11,604 nucleotides of DNA, taken from Candidatus Nealsonbacteria bacterium CG08_land_8_20_14_0_20_36_22 (GTDB taxonomy: Bacteria > Patescibacteriota > Minisyncoccia > Minisyncoccales > GWA2-38-27). Location of the stretch: assembly GCA_002774555.1 (NCBI GenBank), contig PEYC01000021.1, positions 1-11,604 on the forward strand, written 5' to 3'. The translations under genes and the position numbers were made by a program. The notes below the pieces were generated by a model, which saw only the letters and a list, made by a program, of their open reading frames with translations, made no database searches and was not told where the DNA came from. Positions 5,626 through 11,604 of the stretch are shown one piece after another (within the stretch, counting starts at the first letter, position 1; every line of letters starts with the position of its first letter).

Positions 5626-6628
5626 AAGATTCTAATTCATGGTTGTCAGGAGGCCGATTCGGATTAACATTGACTACCAAATAAACCTTCATTATTTTGG
5701 TATCAATCAATCTAGCAGGATATTCTTCAATTTTATCCCCTTGGTTATCAAAATATTCAAAAATTGGCGGAGCGTTGCGAACATAAGAAGTTAAAAAGGA
5801 AATGTTTTCTTGCTCTGAAGGATATTCAATTGGCGAGCCGGTCGGCTCTATTATTCCCTTTTTTAATTCATTTCCGGCGCCAATAATTTCCTCTTCCCAA
5901 CTGAATTCAAACCTAGCTTTCATTGAGTGATTAGGGCTGCCTACCGGACATTCGTAACCGACTGCAGAACTTGCGTCAGCTGAAAATTGAATCTCGTTAT
6001 CCTGTGCTTGACTAATGACATCGTAAATTGTTGTCCCTTGCCAAACTCCAGCACAATGCGAGCAGCCAATCTGACAAATATTGCCAAGATTATTACCATC
6101 AACAGAAACTGTCACATATTCAGCGGAACGATCTAAGTCGCCTTCAACAGAAACTTTTAATTGAGCTGATTTTAAAATGCCGGTAAAAAAATTTGAAAAA
6201 GCAACGCTACACGTTCCTCCGCCAGAATCAGTTTGGCATTCCTGAATTAAAATTCCGGAATTAACTGTTCCTAAAAAATATCTTACCTTTTCGGTCCTGC
6301 CATCATTATCAATGTCGCTATAAAATACTATTTGTTTATCTTCGGCTTTTTCTAAAGGATAGGAGCCATCTTCTCCTGTTCTCGCCTCTCTTATTTCTTT
6401 AGTCATCGCCTCAATTCCTCTTCTGGCTTCTTCAATGGCTTGAGACTCCTCCCAGGCATAACCGTGAGTTCGATAAAGGAACACAATAAGACCAAAAACT
6501 ACTCCTATAATTAAAGCAAGGATGAAAATAGTAACTAAAGTTTCAATAAGAGTAAACCCCGTTAGAGATTTGCTCTCTTTGTATTTTCTATTTGACTTTA
6601 TAATCTCTAACGGGGTAAAGCTTCTCAT
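5594..6628 (-). CDS. PilW/PulJ-like minor pilin with an inserted palindromic leader element
   Basis: The 344-residue prepilin has its usable class III signal at residues 24-29 (TG/FTLIE), followed by a hydrophobic helix (about 30-52) and a helical spine (EESQAIEEARRGIEAMTKEIREA) typical of PilW/GspJ-type minor pilins. Residues 4-24 are encoded by the palindromic insertion described separately. The upstream copy of the site reads SFTPLE and has lost the glycine required for cleavage, so the leader would be 24 residues long and strongly basic. The exported domain holds six cysteines (131, 140, 185, 189, 192, 227). The start ATG lies 8 bp after the stop of the 601-residue pilin gene, without a Shine-Dalgarno sequence. 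The 3' end overlaps the PilX-like gene by 32 bp. Confidence 0.82.
   Translation of the reverse strand: MRSFTPLEIIKSNRKYKESKSLTGFTLIETLVTIFILALIIGVVFGLIVFLYRTHGYAWEESQAIEEARRGIEAMTKEIREARTGEDGSYPLEKAEDKQIVFYSDIDNDGRTEKVRYFLGTVNSGILIQECQTDSGGGTCSVAFSNFFTGILKSAQLKVSVEGDLDRSAEYVTVSVDGNNLGNICQIGCSHCAGVWQGTTIYDVISQAQDNEIQFSADASSAVGYECPVGSPNHSMKARFEFSWEEEIIGAGNELKKGIIEPTGSPIEYPSEQENISFLTSYVRNAPPIFEYFDNQGDKIEEYPARLIDTKIMKVYLVVNVNPNRPPDNHELESYVQLRNLKEE
6552..6619 (-). repeat. Palindromic in-frame element, copy A (PilW-like gene)
   Basis: Perfect 15-bp inverted arms (accccgttagagatt 6556-6570; aatctctaacggggt 6602-6616) enclose a 31-nt loop. A flanking gtaaa is repeated at 6552-6556 and 6615-6619, 63 bp apart, so the unit is 21 codons and keeps frame. 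It encodes FTPLEII-KSNRKYKESKS-LTG ahead of the true FTLIE site. It differs from copy B at only two of about 66 positions, both in the loop. The left flank has degenerated compared with copy B (AGC TTT instead of GGG TTT in coding sense). Confidence 0.9.
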
Positions 6629-6636
6629 AAATTTAA

Positions 6637-8442
6637 TTACTCAAATCTTTGCAAACTAATTATTACACTTTCGTCCCCTGAGACAGAAATGCCTTCGCTT
6701 TTAGTTTGATAACCATCCAAAGAAACATCAATGGTATAAACGCCAACATCCAAAGGAATGAAATAGGTTTGGCCTTGTTCATTAGTCCCTTGGGTCTCGT
6801 CATAACCTAATTTGGATAATTCAACATTAGCTAAAAATATGGGCTCTGAGGTCTCAATATCTTGGACAGTAACGAAAAGAGAATTTTCGGCATCCAGATA
6901 TAATTTAACTAATAGATTTGCGTCTGGCAAAAGACCAACAGGTTGAGGAAAAGGATCAATATTTTGTAAATCTAAACCAGTGGTAGGATTTATTGAAAAA
7001 GTATAATTATCCCATTCAAGATTAGAAATATCAATATGGCCATCGCTCTCGGAATTATGCTCTCGGGAATATTTATAAACCGAATTTTCGTCGGCATCAG
7101 TACCAATAATCTTGGCTCCCTGTAAATTAAATGTTGCATTGGGAATAGGAGTAGCTTCACTAGTAACCCAAGAAACCTGCCAGTCGTAAAAAATAGGAGT
7201 AACGGCTGTATCACTCGTAGAAAGGTTTGCTTTAACTTTTAATTGAGGATAAGTAACGATGTCCAGGCCCGAAAGATTCACTGGAGAAGTCCTAAAACCA
7301 TCAGAATTTCCGACCAAATCTTCGTCAGGAATTACACTATTAAAATATAAAATTTGATAGATAATTTGGGTATCAGTTGTCTCTAAATCATTAAAAGAAA
7401 ACTCATCCCAACCAATTAAATTGGCCGGGGTAATGTCAGTGGAAATTAAATAACCAGAGTCCTTATATTGGCCATCTGTTTGGGCTAAAATTGCTTCTCC
7501 TCCGCCGATTTCCAAATCAGAAAATTGAGAAACCTTGCTTGTGTCTGAAAAAGAATCTGAAAAATAATCCGTGCCCCAGGGAGATAAAGTATCTACTGAC
7601 AAAGAACTTACTTTTTCAATACCAGAATCGCCAGCAAAACTAATCTCAGTAAGCTTTCCTTCTAAAACTATTGGGTGGGGGTTTTCAGGAGTAACCACCT
7701 CATTAGTTCCGTAAGTTCGGCTGCTATTATAACCGGGCTTAGAAACAACTACTTTATAAGTAGCGGGAACAAGAGGAAAGTCCTGTTTTCCCTCAAATGG
7801 TTGCATAGAATCTACTATCTCACCAGTTGCCGGATTGATTATTTCTACCAAAGGAGAAGGGACTGGCATACCGGAAAAATTAGCTACCTCAACTGAAAGA
7901 ATCCCACCTGGTTGGGCAGTACAAGCAGATATTTCTTCAACTTTATTTTTAGGAGCGACATCGGTAACTAATTTAACTTCTCCCCCAAATTGACCTGACC
8001 AAGAAGTTTTAATTTCTGCTCTTTTATAATCCCAATCACACAGATCTGCTCCCCCGATTCCATCAGCAGCGTCTATTATGTATTTAATCTGCCTTTCGAT
8101 TTTATATTCGATGTTATTACGAGTAACAGCAGTGGTTGCCTCCAATATGCCATCTGGAACAGGAAGAATCCCATTTTTAATTCCTATAGATTCATAGGGT
8201 AAATTTCTAATTTTTTCCAATTCTCCAATAGCAATAGCAGTGGCTGTGACTCTATTTTTGTTTTGACCCACAACTTTCAAGCCCAACTGATAAGCAGAGA
8301 AAATCCCCAAAAAAACAATTAAAACCAAAAATGTCCCGACTAATACATCAATAAGGGTAAACCCCGTTAGAGATTTGCTCTCTTTGTATCTTCTATTTGC
8401 CTTTATAATCTCTAACGGGGTAAACCCCTTTTGTTTTCTCAT
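6637..8442 (-). CDS. Large PilV-like minor pilin with adhesin-type beta domains
   Basis: At 601 residues this is several times the usual size of a PilV/GspI-type pilin. Its N-terminus has two candidate class III sites: KG/FTPLE (6/7, within the inserted element) and TG/FTLID (27/28). Only the second is followed directly by the hydrophobic helix (about 33-55), so cleavage there is more likely. The pilin-like part runs to about 160. It is followed by a carboxypeptidase-regulatory-like Ig fold (about 181-262, with PATYKVVVSKPGYNSSRT), a beta-sandwich-like region (about 290-428), and two further domains of the same regulatory/PEGA type (about 429-515 and 519-601, the latter with GVYTIDVSLDGYQTKSEG). 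Such a protein would suit a pilus-tip adhesin. Its ATG overlaps the stop of pilC by 4 bp. Confidence 0.8.
   Translation of the reverse strand: MRKQKGFTPLEIIKANRRYKESKSLTGFTLIDVLVGTFLVLIVFLGIFSAYQLGLKVVGQNKNRVTATAIAIGELEKIRNLPYESIGIKNGILPVPDGILEATTAVTRNNIEYKIERQIKYIIDAADGIGGADLCDWDYKRAEIKTSWSGQFGGEVKLVTDVAPKNKVEEISACTAQPGGILSVEVANFSGMPVPSPLVEIINPATGEIVDSMQPFEGKQDFPLVPATYKVVVSKPGYNSSRTYGTNEVVTPENPHPIVLEGKLTEISFAGDSGIEKVSSLSVDTLSPWGTDYFSDSFSDTSKVSQFSDLEIGGGEAILAQTDGQYKDSGYLISTDITPANLIGWDEFSFNDLETTDTQIIYQILYFNSVIPDEDLVGNSDGFRTSPVNLSGLDIVTYPQLKVKANLSTSDTAVTPIFYDWQVSWVTSEATPIPNATFNLQGAKIIGTDADENSVYKYSREHNSESDGHIDISNLEWDNYTFSINPTTGLDLQNIDPFPQPVGLLPDANLLVKLYLDAENSLFVTVQDIETSEPIFLANVELSKLGYDETQGTNEQGQTYFIPLDVGVYTIDVSLDGYQTKSEGISVSGDESVIISLQRFE
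8355..8428 (-). repeat. Palindromic in-frame element, copy B (PilV-like gene), with 11-bp direct repeats
   Basis: Arms accccgttagagatt (8361-8375) and aatctctaacggggt (8407-8421) are perfectly complementary over 15 bp around a 31-nt loop. The direct repeat gggtaaacccc stands at 8355-8365 and 8418-8428, exactly 63 bp apart, like a target-site duplication. Collapsing one repeat plus the element turns the protein start MRKQKGFTPLE...TGFTLIDVLV into MRKQKGFTLIDVLV, a normal prepilin leader. This indicates an in-frame insertion into a GFTLID-coding site. Confidence 0.92.
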
Positions 8443-9656
8443 AAAGTTCCCATTATTGAATAAATTGGTTGAATCATAGAAATGGCAAAAAATCCGACCA
8501 CTGCTCCGATAATGAGCATTAAGACGGGTTCAATCACGGCTGAAAGATTTTTGGTAGCATTGCCAACTTCTTCTTCGTAAAATTCAGCTAATTTTTTCAA
8601 GATATCAGCTGTCTCCCCTGTTTCCTCGCCAACCTCGAGCATCTGAAACACCAAATTCGGGTAAATGTCTTCACGGCCCTTTAAGGCCTCAGCCAATTTG
8701 CCTCCTTTTCTTACCTGCTTAACTGCCTGCGTTATAGCTTTCTTGTAATATAAATTTTCTAAAGAGTTTGAAACAATTTCCAAAGACCTGACGATGGGAA
8801 CCCCGGCAATAATTAAAGAAGACAAGGTTCTTACCGTATGGGCAGAATATGTTTTTTTTATAATCGGACTAATAATAGGAAGTTTTAAGACCAAAGTATC
8901 AAAGACCAATTTTCCTGATTTGGTCTTTGGGAGCAGTCTTAAAAGAACAACTACGACTAAAATCATGAAAGGCACGGTGTACCAAAATTTCGCCAAAAAA
9001 TTCCCTATATAAATTACCATTCTAGTAGTCAAGGGAAGTTCAACGTTTAACTCGCTGAAAACAGAGGCTAATTTGGGCACCACCATAATTAACATCACAA
9101 TTCCAATAACGAGCATTGCTAAAACGATGACAGCCGGGTATATCATTGCTCCTTTAATTTTTGCTCTTATCTGATACTCCTTTTCCATCTGGCTAGTTAG
9201 AACTTTTAAAACATCTTCCGTAGTTCCGGTTTCCTCCCCAACCTTCATCATGCTGTGAAAAAGTTCAGAAAATATATCAGGATATTTCTCAAGGGTTTCA
9301 GAAAAGGACTTTCCTTGAATAATTTCTTCTTTTATTTTGGAAATGGCATTTTTAAATTTTTTGTTTTTGCTCTGAACGGCTAAAATGTTCAAAGCCCTTG
9401 GCAAAGAGACGCCAGCTGAAACCATAACCCTGAGATTTCTGGTAAACATTATTTTTTCGCTCAGGGGAATCCAATTGATAAAGGGAATTGAAATTGAAAA
9501 TCCTTTTTTTAGACCCTTTTCTTCCAAATTGGTTTTTATTAAAATACATCCTTCTTGGCGAAGGATATTAGCAAGCTCATGTTCACTCTTAGCCTCCATA
9601 ATTCCTGTCTCTGTTCTCCCTTTTAAAGTTTTAGCAATATAAGAATAGCGTGGCAT
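8439..9656 (-). CDS. pilC: PilC / GspF-type inner-membrane platform protein
   Basis: The 405-residue protein is of the T2SS F / PilC family and of the usual family length. It starts with the typical N-terminal region (MPRYSYIAKTLKGRTETGIM). Two repeated F domains follow, about residues 67-193 and 270-398. Each carries the family signature: MMKVGEETGTTEDVL at 137-151 and MLEVGEETGETADIL at 339-353. Three membrane helices are visible (about 172-193, 224-243, 376-399). PilC sits in the cytoplasmic membrane, binds PilB and the pilus base, and feeds pilins into the fibre. The gene starts 2 bp after the pilB stop and its own TGA stop overlaps the ATG of the PilV-like gene. Confidence 0.96.
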   Translation of the reverse strand: MPRYSYIAKTLKGRTETGIMEAKSEHELANILRQEGCILIKTNLEEKGLKKGFSISIPFINWIPLSEKIMFTRNLRVMVSAGVSLPRALNILAVQSKNKKFKNAISKIKEEIIQGKSFSETLEKYPDIFSELFHSMMKVGEETGTTEDVLKVLTSQMEKEYQIRAKIKGAMIYPAVIVLAMLVIGIVMLIMVVPKLASVFSELNVELPLTTRMVIYIGNFLAKFWYTVPFMILVVVVLLRLLPKTKSGKLVFDTLVLKLPIISPIIKKTYSAHTVRTLSSLIIAGVPIVRSLEIVSNSLENLYYKKAITQAVKQVRKGGKLAEALKGREDIYPNLVFQMLEVGEETGETADILKKLAEFYEEEVGNATKNLSAVIEPVLMLIIGAVVGFFAISMIQPIYSIMGTL

Positions 9657-9658
9657 GT

Positions 9659-11410
9659 TTACTCTATAATTACCCTCAGGACTTCCTCTATGCTGGTTAT
9701 CCCTTGGGCCGCTTTTATAAAACCATCCTCAATCATTGTTCTCATCCCTTCTTTTTGGGCTTGCTGCTGAACCTGGTCAGTATTTGCTCTTTTAACAATT
9801 AACTCTTTTATGCTTTCGGTAACATTCAAGACCTCGTAAATCCCAATCCTTCCCTTATAACCTTCCGGGCAATCTTTGGATGGCTTGGGTTTATAAAAAG
9901 GAATGCTTTTTAAAGTAGTAGCTCCAGGCTTGGCTATTTTCTCTTCTTTTAAGACATTCAGGACGTTCTGTAAATCGCAATATTTTGATAAGCTTTTTAA
10001 TTCTGAATCTTTTAAAGTATATTTTTCATTTTCTGAGTAAAGCCGGCGTACTAACCTCTGGGCTATAATCACGCTTAAAGTAGAAGATATCAAAAATGGT
10101 TCAGCTTTCATATCAACCAAACGAGGAATAGCTCCGGCAGCATTGGTAGTATGAAGGGTAGATAAAACCAGATGTCCGGTTAGGGCAGCATTGATAGCCA
10201 ACGAAGCTGTTTCATCATCTCTAATTTCACCAACCATAATAATGTCCGGGTCCTGCCGAACTAAAGAACGAAGGCCGGAAGCAAAAGTTAAACCAATTTT
10301 AGCGTTAACTTGGGTCTGGTTAATCCTCGGCATTCTGTATTCAATAGGGTCCTCAACAGTAGAGATGTTTACCCCGGGCGTATTTAAAATCTCCATCATG
10401 GCATAAAGAGTAGTGGTTTTGCCACAGCCAGTAGGACCGGTAATTAGAATCATTCCAACTGGTCTCCTTAGACCGTGCTCAACTTTCTCTAAAGACTCTC
10501 CTCTTAAACCCAAACCCTCTAAGGTAAAGGCCTGAGTTGTTTCTGGCAAAAGACGCATTACAATTTTCTCACCGCTAAAAATTGGCAGAATCGAGACCCT
10601 GATAGAATATTTGTAATCACCGCTTTCAATTTTAAATCTTCCGTCCTGAGGAAGACGATGTTCGTCAAGTTTTAAATTGGAAAGAACTTTAATTCTAGCT
10701 ACAATTCCAGAACTAGTTATTTTCGGCAAAATCATGACATCGTGCAGAATACCGTCTATTCGGTAGCGCACAATCACTTCTTTTTCTATCGGCTCAATAT
10801 GAATATCAGAGCTCATTTGGAGAATTGCATGCTTGAGTAAGGTATCTACAATTCTGATTACCGGCAACTCTTCTGCCATTTTCTTCAGATCCTCTCTTTC
10901 ATCTTTAAACTCTTCTTCTTTAATGGATTTTATTCCTCTTGCTTCTTTTCTAATGATTTCTCCGAACTCTGCTTCAAGGGTTTTCTGATACTGCCCCAAA
11001 ACGTTTCTAATGCTGTCTAGGGTCGTTAGACGCGGCGAAATCTTTAAATCAGTTTTCTTTCTAATAAATTCAATTGTTCTTAAGTCCTCCGGGTCTAACA
11101 TAGCCACTTCTAAATTTTGTCCTTCTTTTTTGAAGGCAACAATATTATGGCTCCGGGCAATTGGCTCAGGGATCATTTTTAAAACATCTGACGAGATTTT
11201 TTCTTTTTCTAAATTAACAAAAGGGATGCCTAAAATATAGGCCTCTAATTTCGTTAATTCCTCTTGGCTAACCAAACCATCTGAAACTAAAACATCTTCC
11301 AGTTTTTGTTTGGTTTTTTCTGCTTTTTTAAAAGCCGCTTCAAACTGAACTTTAGTAATGAGTCCGGCATCGAGTATAAATGCCTTTAATCTTTGTGACT
11401 CTACTCTCAT
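9659..11410 (-). CDS. pilB: PilB / GspE-type pilus assembly ATPase
   Basis: I place the start at ATG 11410-11408 (583 residues). It is 7 bp after the upstream stop, with TAATAGGG just before it. A TTG start at 11446 would overlap the upstream gene by 29 bp and add an untypical lysine-rich leader. The N-terminal GspE_N-like domain (about 1-150) contains AFILDAGLITKVQFEAAF. The ATPase core has Walker A GPTGCGKT (about 325-332), the Asp box STVEDPIEY (350-358), Walker B DIIMVGEIRD (389-398), and the His box LSTLHTTNA (416-424). It is a cytoplasmic hexameric motor that powers pilus extension. The family's zinc-binding cysteine pairs are largely gone: RLYSEN replaces RLCPxC at about 456-461, and a single Cys514 precedes PEGYKGRIGIYEV. 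The gene heads the structural pil genes, with pilC 2 bp behind. Confidence 0.96.
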   Translation of the reverse strand: MRVESQRLKAFILDAGLITKVQFEAAFKKAEKTKQKLEDVLVSDGLVSQEELTKLEAYILGIPFVNLEKEKISSDVLKMIPEPIARSHNIVAFKKEGQNLEVAMLDPEDLRTIEFIRKKTDLKISPRLTTLDSIRNVLGQYQKTLEAEFGEIIRKEARGIKSIKEEEFKDEREDLKKMAEELPVIRIVDTLLKHAILQMSSDIHIEPIEKEVIVRYRIDGILHDVMILPKITSSGIVARIKVLSNLKLDEHRLPQDGRFKIESGDYKYSIRVSILPIFSGEKIVMRLLPETTQAFTLEGLGLRGESLEKVEHGLRRPVGMILITGPTGCGKTTTLYAMMEILNTPGVNISTVEDPIEYRMPRINQTQVNAKIGLTFASGLRSLVRQDPDIIMVGEIRDDETASLAINAALTGHLVLSTLHTTNAAGAIPRLVDMKAEPFLISSTLSVIIAQRLVRRLYSENEKYTLKDSELKSLSKYCDLQNVLNVLKEEKIAKPGATTLKSIPFYKPKPSKDCPEGYKGRIGIYEVLNVTESIKELIVKRANTDQVQQQAQKEGMRTMIEDGFIKAAQGITSIEEVLRVIIE

Positions 11411-11417
11411 AACCCTA

Positions 11418-11604
11418 TTATCCAATAATTTTTTTAATTTTTTCAATTACTTCTTCTATTTTATACTCAGTTTTGACCAGATAAGTAGTCGCTCCCAATT
11501 CAATGGCCTTGTTAATATCTTCCATTTTTTCAAGATTGGTAAGAACGATAACAGGAATTTCTTTTGTTTCAGGGTCTTCTTTTAATTTTTTTAAGACCTC
11601 AAAA
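11418..11604 (-). CDS. Response-regulator receiver domain, C-terminal part (5' truncated)
   Basis: An open frame enters from the right edge (first full codon at 11603) and stops at TAA 11420-11418, giving 61 residues. It matches the second half of a CheY-like receiver: FEVLKKLKEDPETKEIPVIVLTN contains the conserved threonine (VLTN), and AIELGATTYLVKTEYKIEEV contains the conserved lysine (LVKT) at the end of beta 5. The C-terminal helix EEVIEKIKKIIG ends the protein, so there is no output domain after the receiver. The phosphorylated aspartate lies outside the window. It is 7 bp upstream of pilB and co-directional, so it is probably co-transcribed and may regulate pilus assembly or twitching. 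That role is inferred from context. Confidence 0.88.
   Translation of the reverse strand, partial: FEVLKKLKEDPETKEIPVIVLTNLEKMEDINKAIELGATTYLVKTEYKIEEVIEKIKKIIG

Noticed and set aside
6556..6616. Intrinsic terminator within the operon
   Set aside because: The loop is 31 nt, no T-run follows the stem on the minus strand, and the sequence is translated in frame on both sides.
6552..8428. Two-unit CRISPR or ordinary tandem repeat
   Set aside because: The two copies are 1.8 kb apart, lie within coding sequence at matching prepilin codons, and have large internal palindromes. There are no spacers or further units.
1690..9656. Use of TGA as glycine (code 25)
   Set aside because: TGA ends the pilC-like, pilN-like and 96-residue genes at places that match family length or the next gene's start (ATGA overlaps), so standard bacterial code fits.
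11411..11446. TTG start for pilB, extending it by 12 codons (MKKLKKLLDNRV)
   Set aside because: It would overlap the receiver-domain gene by 29 bp, and the added residues are just a frame-shifted reading of that gene's lysine-rich end. The ATG at 11410 follows the stop by 7 bp and fits the family N-terminus.

Overview
The window looks like a chromosomal segment of an AT-rich member of the Candidate Phyla Radiation (Patescibacteria, most likely Parcubacteria-like). This is inferred from the compact type IV pilus (T4P) operon with a PilB, PilC, minor pilins, PilM, PilN, PilO order, the absence of outer-membrane PilP/PilQ genes, the signal-less HtrA-type protease, and the low GC content. TGA acts as a normal stop (the pilC-, pilN- and 96-residue-protein-like genes all end in it), which argues against the Gracilibacteria/Absconditabacteria code in which TGA is glycine.

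Layout. Positions 1-101 (minus) hold the first 33 codons of a membrane-anchored protein that leaves the window. Next is a tRNA-Arg(CCU) on the minus strand (227-301). Its promoter is back to back with that of a plus-strand trypsin-like/PDZ protease gene (366-1391), and the two -35 boxes overlap. An 18-bp perfect hairpin at 1423-1463 separates this gene from convergent minus-strand transcription. On the minus strand, tRNA-Arg(UCU) and tRNA-His(GUG) (1655-1500) form a small operon behind a perfect-consensus promoter, whose -35 box contains the stop codon of the last pilus-operon gene.

From 11604 down to 1690 everything is one tightly packed minus-strand operon. In order of transcription it encodes: the C-terminal part of a response-regulator receiver domain (5' end outside the window); the PilB assembly ATPase (start corrected to ATG at 11410); the PilC platform protein; a large 601-residue PilV-like minor pilin with adhesin-like beta domains; a PilW-like minor pilin; a PilX-like minor pilin with a cysteine cluster; PilM, PilN and PilO; and a 96-residue single-pass membrane protein. 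Most junctions overlap or are a few bases apart, so translational coupling is likely. Together they would form the cytoplasmic motor, the inner-membrane alignment complex and the priming/tip minor pilins of a type IV pilus. The major pilin, PilT and prepilin peptidase are not in the window.

The most unusual feature is a 63-bp in-frame palindromic insertion, present twice (about 6552-6619 and 8355-8428), inside the prepilin signal sequences of the two adjacent minor pilins. It has perfect 15-bp inverted arms and a 31-nt loop. It splits and duplicates the codons for the prepilin peptidase site (GFTPLE ... TGFTLI). In the 601-residue gene it is flanked by an 11-bp direct repeat whose collapse would restore a normal prepilin leader. 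It resembles a selfish or domesticated palindromic element adapted to prepilin leader codons.
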